Part shown: piece after piece, positions 1-10,250 of the stretch
How positions within the stretch are numbered: position 1 is the stretch's first letter
Layout: each line of letters begins with the position of its first letter
Source of the DNA: Nemertoderma westbladi
Lineage: Eukaryota > Xenacoelomorpha > Nemertodermatida > Nemertodermatidae
Assembly: GCA_032718475.1 (NCBI GenBank)
Contig: JAUCBJ010006653.1
Coordinates: 1-55,571, forward strand
Reading direction: 5' to 3'
Length of the DNA: 55,571 nucleotides
Position numbers and translations under genes: made by a program
Notes under the pieces: model-generated
The model's input: only the letters and a program-made list of their open reading frames with translations
Database searches by the model: none
Told to the model about the DNA's origin: nothing

Positions 1-70
1 AATTTTGTTGACAAGCAGGCACAGCATTCTTAAAAATGCAGCTGCAATGCAGCATGCCGATCCTAGTACT
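1..70 (+). mobile_element. LINE 3' end (plus strand, cut by window start)
   Basis: This stretch is the reverse complement, with few differences, of the LINE B tail at about 1943-2012. It starts in the last codons of the reverse-transcriptase ORF, where the NFVDKPAQHS-like end is encoded in related copies, and runs through the short 3' untranslated tail. The body of the element lies left of the window. The trinucleotide (GTA)n tail seen in other copies is reduced here to a single GTACTA-like remnant. The identification rests on similarity to the other copies in this window. Confidence 0.75.
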
Positions 71-222
71 ACAGGCAGACAGGCCACAATGGCATTACTG
101 TAATTTTGTAATTTGCCAGAAACCCAGCTGATTTAGTCTCCTAGCAACCTGCTGATGTCAAGCGTTATAATTTTGAATAAATAAATTTATTATAACTGTA
201 AGACAGTTACACTGGTGCTGCA

Positions 223-545
223 CGAAGGCCCCACGTAAATTCAACTTGGATAAATTTCTAAACTTTTGACAGACTATTTGTGTACCAAGTTTGGTTACAT
301 TTCATCGAGGATTGATAGAGTTATTAACGTTCAAAATTGAACACTGCAAAAAAAGCGACAGAACGACTTAATTAACTAATTAACTGCTATTATCTTAGCT
401 TCTCGAAGGCCACACGGAAATTAAACTTGGAAAATTTCTAAACTTTTGCCAAACAACATGTGTACCAAGTTTGGATAGATTTCATCGAAGATTGGCCGAG
501 TTATTAACGTTTAAAATTGAACAAGAATGACAGAACGACAGAACG
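223..545. repeat. Imperfect direct repeat, two copies about 181 bp apart
   Basis: The segment starting CGAAGGCC at 223 is echoed by the one starting at 404. Both contain an AACTTGG.AAATTTCTAAAC block, a TGTACCAAGTTTGG block, a TTTCATCGA block and a GAGTTATTAACGTT block in the same order. The copies differ by substitutions and small indels, so the duplication is old. There is no coding potential and I cannot place it in a known element family. Confidence 0.7.
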
Positions 546-546
546 A

Positions 547-658
547 CAGGTTGATTAATGGTACCACTACGCTAAGGCTCACTCACTTCGTGGCTCGCCC
601 CACAGGTTGATTAATGGTACCACTACGCTAAGGCTCACTCACTTCGTGGCTCGCCCCA
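547..658. repeat. 56-bp tandem duplication
   Basis: Two essentially identical 56-bp units occupy 547-602 and 603-658. Each contains GGTACCACTACGC and a partly palindromic GGCTCACTCACTTCG segment. The near identity points to a recent local duplication. Confidence 0.85.
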
Positions 659-1230
659 CACGTCTTGAGCATTCTCCATTAATGATAGATAGCCATTGTA
701 TGCTAAGTGTAAGATTATTTACAGTGTAGTTGTTGTTGTAATAATTTTAATTAATTTCATAAAGGATATGAATTTCATTAATATTCCTAAATATTATAAT
801 GTAAATATTTAATCTAATAATTAAGCAGAATTTGAACAGAATTTGGAAGCGAGAAGTTGGCAATAATGTAACAAAATTACGTAAACCATTTTGTGGAAAG
901 GGCACCTTTCAGCATTTTGTAAACCTTCCTCTCTGTCGGGTCGTAATCGGGTCATAATGCTGAAATTGTACATATCACATAGTTTCTTTGTTATCGTCAT
1001 GCTTTTTAACTCATTTGTGGTAGGTTCAACACATTCAATACTTGAATGTGTTGTCGTTTTATTATAAACAGCCTGTATTGTGGTACTAGTTCTGTTGGAA
1101 ATTTGTAATCTTCACAAGGGTATTTATTACTGGTTTCAATACAAATTTGTTTTGATTTACACTACCTACACTTGTATAACGGTATATGTCTGTAGTAAAT
1201 GGGCCACTCTACAAACTTACTACAGTTTAC

Positions 1231-1930
1231 TATGTAAGAAGTTCAAACCCGTTTCAAGCTCAGCCGAAGGCGGATGTGACCCGAAGGCTCCTCTTCCGAC
1301 AGCTGCTACCTGAAGGGGTTTGGGCGCTACTCCTATCCCAAGTTTTCCTCCCAGTAATTCAAATGGTCCTTATAATACCCACTTCTCCTTTGCAGAAGTG
1401 AAGGCTGCTGCAAAGAGCATTAAGACCAATCGTGCCAGTGGAGTAGATGGTGTTCCCCCTGAGGTCTTTAAAATACCTGAGTGTTTAAAGCTCATCTATC
1501 CCATCATAGTAGACATGTACTGAACAACAAGAGTCCCACGAGAAATGAAAACAAATAAGTTGGTGCCAGTTCCCAAGAAGGGCAACCTAACACTCTATGG
1601 TTCTTTTCGGGGAATCTCATTGATCTCGATTGCTGCAAAACTATACAATAGAATTCTATTAAATCGCATCAGGGATCCCATTGAGAGACTGCTCCGTGGA
1701 AATCAGAATGGGTTCCATAAAGGTCGTGGGACCATGGAGCCCATTTTGGCACTTAGAAGGATAATTGAAGAGTTATCAAAAAAGAAAGACAGGCATCTGG
1801 CTGTTATCTTTGTTGACTTCTTCAAGGCCTTAGATTCAGTCTCTCGCTCACGTATGTTCAGCATACTTTCATTATATGGGATTCCTGATGAAATTATTGC
1901 AGCAATCAGATCAGTATACAATGGTTCGAC
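1231..1930 (+). pseudogene. LINE A reverse transcriptase, 5' part (fingers/palm), broken
   Basis: This is the N-terminal half of a non-LTR retrotransposon reverse transcriptase. Readable motifs in one frame are GVDGVPPEV (about 1440), VPVPKKGN (about 1563), FRGISLISIAAKLYNRIL (about 1606), a GFHKGRGTMEPI block (about 1710) and FVDFFKALDSV (about 1810). The last holds the first catalytic aspartate. An in-frame TGA at 1521-1523 stands where the family usually has tryptophan, so the copy is dead. The frame stops abruptly after a YNGS motif at 1930, where LINE B is inserted; the same RT resumes at 4459. Upstream of about 1320 the sequence is degraded. The domain layout suits a CR1/RTE-like group, but I cannot assign the clade. 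Confidence 0.85.
1921..1930. repeat. LINE B target-site duplication, left copy
   Basis: ATGGTTCGAC lies directly before the trinucleotide tail of LINE B and is repeated at 4459-4468, directly beyond its 5' end. Between them LINE A coding sequence is interrupted, and removing one copy restores its continuity. Confidence 0.9.
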
Positions 1931-1977
1931 TACTACTACTACTACTAGGATCGGCATGCTGCATTGCAGCTGCATTT

Positions 1978-3106
1978 TTAAGAATGCTGTGCCGGCTTGT
2001 CAACAAAATTGCACCGCCACAACTCCCTATCACCCATGACTTTTGCTAGATCATCCGCATCTTTAAGGCCAGTGTCCTTAAAGATGCGTCTCAAGAAAGT
2101 CATGGGCTGTCCACCATGCTTATTCACTCCAAGAGGCTGCCAAAGTACAAGATTATGCACTGGCTGGTCCTCACGGCGAAAGCAATGTCCTGCAAAGCGG
2201 AGGCGATTTTGTTCTAGTGTCAAGCTTGGGGGAACCAATGAGACACCTCCAATGTTATATAGTGTCTGGTTGGAGATGTGTGCATTGTACTTGACACAAT
2301 GTACCCGGCGTAGCATTCTTGTGAATGTGCCATCCAGAGATTTGGTGTCCTCAGCAGTTAGAGCCCAGCATGGACTCCCGTAGAGGAGTACTGGAACTAC
2401 TGCTGCTCTAAATAATCGGACCTTAAGTTTCCGATTAATTCTCGGTGACTTCCAAATCCTGGAAAGCCTATTCAAGGCTCCCATGCCTTTCCCTTACGTA
2501 TTCGAAGGTCCTCACCTGACTTCCGGATCCATGATCCCAGGTAACAGAAGTCGTCCACATGCTCAAGCATACCATCCTGTGAGCTTATGCTCATCCGATC
2601 AGAGACTTGCTGAGGACTTTCAAAGTTAACGGTCAGAATTTTGGTCTTTCTGGAGTTAATAAAAAGACCAACACTAGAAGCAGCATGTTCTAATGAGCTG
2701 AGGAGCCGTTGGGCTCCCTCTAATGATTCTGAGAGTACTCCTAAGTCATCAGCAAAGTCTAGATCAGTTAGGTACTTGGCAGGATTTCCTCGACTTCTGG
2801 AGCCAGTAGGTGGAGTTATCATCATCCCATCATCATTATGATGATCTAAGGACATGCGTAGAACATAGTCAATCACAATAATGAACAAGAATGGTGCAAG
2901 TGTGTCTCCTTGGAGGACGCCCCATAACACTTCAAATGGTTCTGTGTCACCGTCTACAGTAGACACAAATGTTGTCGAACCATCGTATACTGATCTGATT
3001 GCTGCAATAATTTCATCAGGAATCCCATATGATGAAAGTATGCTGAACATACGTGAGCGAGAGACTGAATCAAAGGCCTTGAAGAAGTCAACAAAGATAA
3101 CAGCCA
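1978..3106 (-). pseudogene. LINE B reverse transcriptase, N-terminally deleted
   Basis: Read on the minus strand, this encodes RT palm, thumb and C-terminal region. It begins at the AVIFVDFFKAFDS motif, followed by YGIPDEII, QGDTLAPFLFI, the catalytic DLDFADD (about 2755), NSRKTKI and CYLGSWI. After one frameshift near 2480 it continues with LLYGSPCWALT, TRMLRR, FAGHCFRR, VHNLVLW, FKDTGL and a DRELWR motif, ending in a serine at 1978. These are standard landmarks of APE-type LINE polymerases. The RT fingers are missing because of the deletion at about 3107, and the joined endonuclease lies in a different frame, so no functional polyprotein can be made. Continuity with LINE A shows what was lost. 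Confidence 0.88.
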
Positions 3107-3805
3107 GTGGGACTTGTGACCACTGGGTCCACTATGAGTCCATAGCTTTCCAGTTCGCTTCTTGAACTGGGTTCCAGCCGAAAACAATCCATTTCCAGAG
3201 ATAAAATCCTGAAGATGGACAGAATTTCGGTTAACACTATTGCTATAGACCCAGGGCGATGTAGGTGATTGATGCAGACTTGCATTAAAGTCTCCCAGGA
3301 ATGTTAAGAATGCATGCTGATCCACTCCATCAGTAGTTGCTTGTAGATTGTGGTAGAAATTTTCCACCTCCTCTACAGGGGCAACACTAGTTGGAGAGTA
3401 GCACACAATCAGAACCACCTTAGGAAACTTCTTAGCCAGTCTTCCAGAACATGAGAAGTGGCAACGGATGATGCGGTTAGAGATTTGGTCTATTTTGTCC
3501 AATGCTGCATGTGCAGTTGGATTCATCAATAGACCAATTCCACCATTGCCACTATCATCTGCTGACGCGAGGGCGAGTCGCCAACCACCCCCCATGTCCT
3601 TAATCAGAACCTCATCAGTCTGTCCAGTCTGCATTCGGTGCTCTTGAACACCCACTGCGCTAAGAGAAAGCTTATCTGCCAAGGCAGTCAGCTCACCTTG
3701 TCGCATTGTGGACCCGAGTGTTAGGGTGTTTACTGAGGCTAGTCTAGTGACTTGGATCACAATCTGGCCTCCCTGGTGACCCAGGGTTTGGGCCAGAAAG
3801 GTCAT
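3107..3805 (-). pseudogene. LINE B APE-like endonuclease, C-terminally truncated
   Basis: The minus-strand frame starting at 3805 carries an exonuclease-endonuclease-phosphatase fold. Visible motifs are SVNTLTL (Asn26 of the open frame), VGVQEHR (residues 52-57), GGIGLLMN (about 88-95), VCYSPTS (about 134-140) and GDFNA (171-175), then FKKRTGKLWTHSG. In LINEs this domain nicks the target DNA for reverse transcription. The expected C-terminal catalytic SDH region is absent. After a GHKSHW motif the sequence jumps into the RT palm in another reading frame, and what the frame encodes beyond that is out-of-frame RT. The start codon is uncertain; upstream residues in other frames may belong to the same protein. 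Confidence 0.85.
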
Positions 3806-4458
3806 CAGGAAAGGGACTCAAAGAATTGTTGGCTGCTCTCTCTCCAGTAGGGGGTGAGACAGGCAGCCGGTCGGGAGTTAACTGACGCCTGTGAGGCCGA
3901 TTGTGTCCGGTAATTCCACTGGCCTCTAGTGGCCAGACCTCCGCATTGCTAATGTAATCCATAGAGGGGGTTGGGGGGTGCTTTTTTGCCGAGTCAGCTC
4001 TCGGGGCAAATACCGCACCCTGGTTTGCCATTCCACAGGGTGGGTGTCGCAATGGAGTCAGATATGAGGCCCATCACCCATATCTACTCTGGCACACATG
4101 ACCCACCATTGGCTGTTGCAGCTCATCTGCTGGGTCATGCCCTGTACCCTTGCTGCCAGGTGCAGGTCGCAGTGAAGTGCTCTCAGAGTGGCCATGAGAA
4201 CACTCTACTCCTGACCAGCCATTGGTAGATCACCATCTGCCTGGTCAGCCTGGGCAGCCAAGTATATGGGTCCTTAATCCAGGACCAAGGGCGTCCTTAT
4301 CCCAGAACGAAGGGGGTCCTAGTTACAGGACCAGATTTGCCCTAGTAATAGGGTCTATGCAGCTACAGGTGGCACCTCCTTTATGCTGCATGGAGGTGGC
4401 AAGTTTTCTTGATCAATGACCGACAATGACGCGAGGTCTCGACCTCGAGACCAAGTAG
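3806..4458 (-). other. LINE B 5' leader
   Basis: This GC-richer stretch lies between the endonuclease and the element's 5' end. A 102-codon minus-strand frame (3744-4052) is proline-rich and overlaps the start of the endonuclease frame. It may be a frameshifted N-terminal extension or untranslated leader; I see no ORF1 RNA-binding motif. The first bases of the element contain an 18-bp near-perfect palindrome (4435-4452). Confidence 0.55.
4435..4452. repeat. 18-bp palindrome at LINE B 5' end
   Basis: GGTCTCGA and TCGAGACC are exact reverse complements separated by CC. The element starts six bases further on, so this is a hairpin at the very start of the element RNA. The same palindrome is at 10093-10110. 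Confidence 0.85.
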
Positions 4459-4468
4459 ATGGTTCGAC
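4459..4468. repeat. LINE B target-site duplication, right copy
   Basis: ATGGTTCGAC flanks the 5' end of LINE B and matches 1921-1930 exactly. It also appears at 10117-10126 in the duplicated block, where its left partner is absent because the duplication started inside LINE B. Confidence 0.9.
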
Positions 4469-4592
4469 AACATTTGTGTCTACTGTTGACGGTGACACAG
4501 AACCATTTGAAGTGTTATGGGGCGTCCTCCAAGGAGACACACTTGCACCATTCTTGTTCATTATTGTGGTTGACTATGTTTATGACTATTGT
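4459..4592 (+). pseudogene. LINE A reverse transcriptase, continuation after LINE B
   Basis: The plus-strand RT interrupted at 1930 resumes here with DGSTTFVSTVDGDTEPFE, then GVLQGDTLAPFLFI and VVDYV. These are the residues that follow YNGS in the family. At about 4592 the RT sequence ends and satellite DNA rich in TGTCTGTC begins, so the FADD catalytic box and everything downstream are missing. Together with 1231-1930 this is one LINE copy split by a nested insertion. Confidence 0.88.
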
Positions 4593-6186
4593 ACAGTTTG
4601 TATGTCTGTCCGTTTGTCAGTCAATCTGTCTGTCAAAATACAATATGACACCATACAAAGCTAACATCCCGGGAATGTCTGTTTTCTTGGACTCTGACTT
4701 CATTTAGTGTATCAGATTTCATGTTTGGCAGCAATTGAACAGTTTGTTTGTCTTTCCGTTTAATAGTCGATCTGTCTGTCAAAATATAATATGACACCCT
4801 GCAAATTCTAAAATCCTGTGAATGTCTGTTTTCTTGGACTCTGACTTCATTTACGGTATCAGTTTCCATGTTTGGCAGCAATTTTACAGTTTGTAAGTCT
4901 GTCAGTTTGTCTGTCAATCTGTCTGTCAAAATACAATATGACACCATACAAAGCTAACATCCCGGGAATGTCTGTTTTCTTGGACTCTGACTTCATTTAG
5001 TGTATCAGATTTCATGTTTGGCAGCAATTGAACAGTTTGTTTGTCTGTCCGTTTATCAGTCGATCTGTCTGTCAAAATACAATATGACACCCTGCAAATT
5101 CTAAAATCCTGTGAATGTCTGTTTTCTTGAACTCTGACTTCATTTACGGTATCAGTTTTGATGTTTGGCAGCATTTGTAAAGTTTTTATGTCTGTCCGTT
5201 TGTCAGTCGATCTGTCTGTCAAAATACAATATGACACCATACAAAGCTAACATCCCGGGAATGTCTGTTTTCTTGGACTCTGACTTCATTTAGTGTATCA
5301 GATTTCATGTTTGGCAGCAAATTAACAGTTTGTTTGTCTGTCCGTTTATCAGTCGATCTGTCTGTCAAAATATAATATGACACCCTGCAAATTCTAAAAT
5401 CCTGTGAATGTCTGTTTTCTTGGACTCTGACTTCATTTACGGTATCAGTTTCCATGTTTTGGCAGCAATTTTACAGTTTGTAAGTCTGTCAGTTTGTCTG
5501 TCAATCTGTCTTCATTTACGGTATCAGTTTCCATGTTTGGCAGCAATTTTACAGTTTGTAAGTCTGTCAGTTTGTCTGTCAATCTGTCTGTCAAAATACA
5601 ATATGACACCATACAAAGCTAACATCCCGGGAATGTCTGTTTTCTTGGACTCTGACTTCATTTAGTGTATCAGATTTCATGTTTGGCAGCAATTGAACAG
5701 TTTGTTTGTCTGTCCGTTTATCAGTCGATTTGTCTGTCAAAATATAATATGACACCCTGCAAATTCTAAAATCCTGTGAATGTCTGTTTTCTTGGACTCA
5801 GACTTCATTTACGGTATTAGTTTTCATGTCTGGCTGCATTTGTACAGTTTGTATGTCTGTCCGTTTGTCAGTCGATCTGTCTGTCAAAATACAATATGAC
5901 ATCATACAAAGCTAAAATCCCGGGAATGTCTGTTTTCTTGGACTCTGACTTCATTTAGTGTATCAGATTTCATGTTTGGCAGCAATTGAACAGTTTGTTT
6001 GTCTGTCCGTTTGTCAGTCGATCTGTCTGTCAAAATACAATATGAATCCCTACAAATGCTAAAATCCTGAGAATGTCTGTTTTCTTGGACTTTGACTTCA
6101 TTTACCGTATCGCATTTGCGGCATCAGTTTTCATGTTTGGCAGCATTTGTAAAGTTTGTATGTCTGTCCGTTTGTCAGTCGATCTA
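4593..6186. repeat. 146/147-bp satellite, tract 1 of block 1
   Basis: About eleven head-to-tail monomers. Successive TGTCTGTTTTCTTG landmarks lie at 4676, 4823, 4969 and 5116, giving alternating 147- and 146-bp steps. Two monomer types alternate, one with TTTAGTGTATCAG and one with TTTACGGTATCAG, forming a dimer of about 293 bp. Each monomer carries TTTGGCAGCA, GTCTGTCCGTTTGTCAGTCG and AATATGACACC. Both strands show open frames because 147 is divisible by three and the unit is poor in stops; there is no sign of real coding. Confidence 0.9.
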
Positions 6187-7291
6187 TTAGTCCGGTAGTT
6201 TCAGAGATGTATTCTAAAGCTTTGAACTTTGGGACATGTGCCCTTTCTACTGCAACCGTCCCATTTGTCTATCTTTTGTCTCTCTGTACCAATATTTAGT
6301 GTGAAGTTTGTGCTATCTAGCCAGACAACCTGTGGTTAGTGAGAACTAAAAATACGGCGCCTGTCCTTTCTCAAAATTAACTATAGATTATATAAAACAT
6401 GCAGCCATAAAACCAATTCATTGCAGTTATTAATTAAACAGACTCTTTGATAAAATTAGTAACTAAAAATTATTGTACTTTTATTTCTTTTATATTTTCA
6501 ATTGATTAAATCATTTAAATAATTTAACCAACTAACTAATTTAACCATATATAATATTGTATTTATTAATTGACCAAAATATGACATAAAAAAAACATAA
6601 TAATTATTATTATAATATGACATGCAACCATAAGACAGCTCCATTACTTAAGGCTGCATGTTTTATTTAAACTTTATCTCAGACGTGAGTTTACATGTAA
6701 TGGCTGCTCTATCTAAATAGTTTGAGGCACTTGAATAAAGGTTGAAATATGATATGCAGCCGTATAACCGTAAAATAAGACTTAAAATAAACCTAATATC
6801 AGTTAAAATAATGCACGCAACCGTATTGGAAGTTCCAGTGCCTGCACGTTTTATTTAAACTGTATTCCAGAAAAGAGTTGTAATTTAGTGTGGGCTGGTT
6901 TATCTAAACAGATAATTCTCAGAAAAGTTCGAGTAATTCCGATTTTTTTAAAGTTTTCATTACTTGATATTGGAATAATTAGAAATATTGATGTAATTAA
7001 TATCCATTTTAATTTGTATCACTAATTAATTGCAGTTAATACATCAAAGTTACGGTAAACAATCATAAAATTAGCATATAATGGTTGCTATGAAGCTATG
7101 CAGAAGAATCCAGACGTGTTTAAGAGATTATTTACCAAGTTAGTGATAGTTAGTTATAGAAGTATAAGTACGTTCGTCCTATAGGCCGCAAAGCTGCAAT
7201 AAGGTAGTTTACTGCGTTACGAGTAAAACACCAGAACGCTGAAAAGTTCGCATAATATCGTTGCAAATGTACCAATTGTTGATATCGCAGG
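6187..7291. other. AT-rich spacer with an imperfect 188-bp-spaced duplication
   Basis: No gene is seen. The segment around 6650-6735 (TTTTATTTAAACT, then GGCTGCTCTATCTAAATAG) is echoed about 188 bp later around 6838-6925, and several ATGCAGCC-like words recur. This may be an old element, but I could not identify termini. A copy lies at 12137-13241. Confidence 0.55.
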
Positions 7292-7815
7292 TAAACCTTT
7301 TAGTTTATTTAGGGCAGCAGTAGAGACAGCCTTCTTAGATGGGAGTCCATGCTGGTCTCTCACAGCAGAGTATACAAAACCTCTGGATGGCACATTCACA
7401 ATAATGCTACGCCGGGGTCATTGTGTCAAGAAGAATGAACACATCTCCATAACCAGACTCTGAACAACATCGGAAGTGTTTCATTAGTCTCCGAAAGCTT
7501 TTACTTGAACTGAGCTGCCACCGCCTTGTAGGACATTGCTTTCACCATGTGGACCAGCCTGTGCATAATCTTGTGCTTTGGCGGCCTCATGGAACGACTA
7601 TGAATGGTGGTAAGCCCATGACTTTTATGAGACGCATTTTAAAGGACACTGGACTTGAAGATACGGATTATCTAACAAATGTCATGGGTGATAGGGAGTT
7701 GAGGTGGAGCAATTTTATCGACAAGCCGACACATCTTTCTAAATATATTTGATATAATTAATGCAGCCGCAATGCAACATGCCGATAGTACAGTAGTAGT
7801 AGTAGTTATAGATGT
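7292..7815 (+). pseudogene. LINE C: degraded 3' end of RT plus (GTA)n tail
   Basis: The plus-strand sequence matches the C-terminal part of the LINE RT. Readable pieces are GSPCW, LTAEYTKPLDGTF, then after frameshifts and stops DQPVHNLVLW, GGKPMTFMRRI, LKDTGL, VMGDREL and NFIDKPTHLS. The short tail after the last codons resembles the other tails and ends in GTAGTAGTAGTAG near 7795-7812. Several stops and frameshifts show it is older than LINE B. It might be the far end of LINE A with satellite inserted between, but that is not provable here. Confidence 0.8.
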
Positions 7816-7984
7816 TTGTTGATACCAATAGAAAGATAGAAGAAATATTGGGTATAAAAGTTTCATCAATTATTATCTGATTGTAGCAATTAATCTATAT
7901 TTGTACCGACATTTGCAGGGGCTCATATCCATATACAGTATATTAGACCAGACAGCTAAAATCTTCCATATGTAGTGTTTTTCA
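7816..7984. other. Short spacer, nothing recognised
   Basis: AT-rich sequence between the LINE C tail and the second satellite tract. No motif or repeat relationship was found. Confidence 0.5.
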
Positions 7985-8607
7985 TCACTGATTTCATTTC
8001 CCATATCAGTTTTCAAGTTTGGCGGCATTTGTACAGTTTGTATGTCTGTTCGTTTGTCAAAAAACAATATGACACCTTACAAAGCTAAAATCACGGTAAT
8101 GACTGTTTTCTTCGACTCAGAATTCATTTACGGTATCAGTTTTGATGTTTGGCAGCATTTGTAAAGTTAGTATGTCTGTCCGTTTGTCAGTCGATCTGTC
8201 TGTCAAAATACAATATGACACCCTATAAATCTTTTAAATTCCGACTTCATGTACGGTATCAGTTTTCAAGTTTGGCAGAATTTGTACAGTTTGTATACGT
8301 CTGTCCGTTTGTCAGTCGATCTGTCCGTCAAAATACAATATGACACCCTACAAAGCTAAAATCCAGGGAATGTCTGTTTTCTTGCACTCTGACTTCATTT
8401 ACCGTATCAGTTTTCATGTTTGGCAGCATTTGTACAGTTTGTATGTCTGTCCGTTTGTCAGTCGATCTGTCTGTCAAAATACAATATGACACCCTACAAA
8501 TGCTAAAAACCTGAGAATGTTTGTTTTCTTGGACTCTGACTTCATTTACCGTATCAGTTTTCATGTTTGGCAGCATTGTACAGTTTATTATGACTGTCCG
8601 TTTGTCA
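7985..8607. repeat. 146/147-bp satellite, tract 2 of block 1
   Basis: Four to five monomers related to those at 4593-6186 but more diverged, including one shortened unit. They share CATATCAGTTTTCA, TTTGGCGGCATTTGTACAG and GTCTGTCCGTTTGTCAGTCG. The tract is cut at TTTGTCA (8601-8607), where the second block of the segmental duplication begins. Confidence 0.85.
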
Positions 8608-10116
8608 CCGTCTACAGTAGACACAAATGTTGTCGAACCATCGTATACTGATCTGATTGCTGCAATAATTTCATCAGGAATCCCATATAATGAAAGTATG
8701 CTGAACATACGTGAGCGAGAGACTGAATCAAAGGCCTTGAAGAAGTCAACAAAGATAACAGCCAGTGGGACTTGTGACCACTGGGTCCACTATGAGTCCA
8801 TAGCTTTCCAGTTCGCTTCTTGAACTGGGTTCCAGCCGAAAACAATCCATTTCCAGAGATAAAATCCTGAAGATGGACAGAATTTCGGTTAACACTATTG
8901 CTATAGACCCAGGGCGATGTAGGTGATTGATGCAGACTTGCATTAAAGTCTCCCAGGAATGTTAAGAATGCATGCTGATCCACTCCATCAGTAGTTGCTT
9001 GTAGATTGTGGTAGAAATTTTCCACCTCCTCTACAGGGGCAACACTAGTTGGAGAGTAGCACACAATCAGAACCACCTTAGGAAACTTCTTAGCCAGTCT
9101 TCCAGAACATGAGAAGTGGCAACGGATGATGCGGTTAGAGATTTGGTCTATTTTGTCCAATGCTGCATGTGCAGTTGGATTCATCAATAGACCAATTCCA
9201 CCATTGCCACTATCATCTGCTGACGCGAGGGCGAGTCGCCAACCACCCCCCATGTCCTTAATCAGAACCTCATCAGTCTGTCCAGTCTGCATTCGGTGCT
9301 CTTGAACACCCACTGCGCTAAGAGAAAGCTTATCTGCCAAGGCAGTCAGCTCACCTTGTCGCATTGTGGACCCGAGTGTTAGGGTGTTTACTGAGGCTAG
9401 TCTAGTGACTTGGATCACAATCTGGCCTCCCTGGTGACCCAGGGTTTGGGCCAGAAAGGTCATCAGGAAAGGGACTCAAAGAATTGTTGGCTGCTCTCTC
9501 TCCAGTAGGGGGTGAGACAGGCAGCCGGTCGGGAGTTAACTGACGCCTGTGAGGCCGATTGTGTCCGGTAATTCCACTGGCCTCTAGTGGCCAGACCTCC
9601 GCATTGCTAATGTAATCCATAGAGGGGGTTGGGGGGTGCTTTTTTGCCGAGTCAGCTCTCGGGGCAAATACCGCACCCTGGTTTGCCATTCCACAGGGTG
9701 GGTGTCGCAATGGAGTCAGATATGAGGCCCATCACCCATATCTACTCTGGCACACATGACCCACCATTGGCTGTTGCAGCTCATCTGCTGGGTCATGCCC
9801 TGTACCCTTGCTGCCAGGTGCAGGTCGCAGTGAAGTGCTCTCAGAGTGGCCATGAGAACACTCTACTCCTGACCAGCCATTGGTAGATCACCATCTGCCT
9901 GGTCAGCCTGGGCAGCCAAGTATATGGGTCCTTAATCCAGGACCAAGGGCGTCCTTATCCCAGAACGAAGGGGGTCCTAGTTACAGGACCAGATTTGCCC
10001 TAGTAATAGGGTCTATGCAGCTACAGGTGGCACCTCCTTTATGCTGCATGGAGGTGGCAAGTTTTCTTGATCAATGACCGACAATGACGCGAGGTCTCGA
10101 CCTCGAGACCAAGTAG
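8608..10116 (-). pseudogene. LINE B copy in block 2: 5' half only (leader, endonuclease, RT stub)
   Basis: This is the duplicated right-hand part of LINE B. It holds the leader with its palindrome (10093-10110), the truncated endonuclease (8765-9463, same motifs and same internal deletion as the original) and the first part of the RT palm. It is cut at the duplication breakpoint at 8608, so the catalytic FADD box and 3' tail are absent. One visible coding change turns an aspartate into asparagine in the YGIPDEII region. Confidence 0.9.
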
Positions 10117-10250
10117 ATGGTTCGACAACATTTGTGTCTACTGTTGACGGTGACACAGAACCATTTGAAGTGTTATGGGGCGTCCTCCAAGGAGACACAC
10201 TTGCACCATTCTTGTTCATTATTGTGGTTGACTATGTTTATGACTATTGT
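10117..10250 (+). pseudogene. LINE A RT fragment, copy in block 2
   Basis: A duplicate of 4459-4592 with the QGDTLAPFLFI and VVDYV residues on the plus strand, again running directly into satellite DNA. Its upstream half is not present in block 2. Confidence 0.88.

Larger units (their letters stand above)
71..1230. other. No gene seen; AT-rich spacer with two small repeats
   Basis: I see no supported coding sequence. The short open frames here lack recognisable motifs. The stretch contains an imperfect 181-bp-spaced duplication and a 56-bp tandem duplication, listed separately. From about 1080 the frame that later carries LINE A becomes open, so the true left edge of LINE A may lie somewhat before 1231. 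Confidence 0.6.
1931..4458 (-). mobile_element. LINE B, nested in LINE A, internally deleted
   Basis: This is a non-LTR retrotransposon read right to left. Its 5' end is at 4458 and its 3' end is a (GTA)5-like tail at 1931-1948. From 5' to 3' it holds a GC-richer leader (3806-4458), an APE-like endonuclease (3107-3805), a reverse transcriptase without its N-terminal part (1978-3106) and a short 3' tail. The 10 bases ATGGTTCGAC occur just left (1921-1930) and just right (4459-4468) of the element, as expected for target-primed insertion. A healthy member would be longer, because the region between endonuclease and RT palm is missing. The right part, from 2950 on, is repeated at 8608-10116. Confidence 0.9.
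2950..8607. repeat. Segmental tandem duplication, block 1 (5658 bp)
   Basis: This block, from the middle of LINE B through satellite, spacer, LINE C and the second satellite tract, is repeated immediately downstream. Landmarks up to about 5665 recur at an offset of 5658 and landmarks from about 7217 on at an offset of 5950. Only a handful of base differences are visible, for example near 2996/8689 and 4643/10301. Confidence 0.95.
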
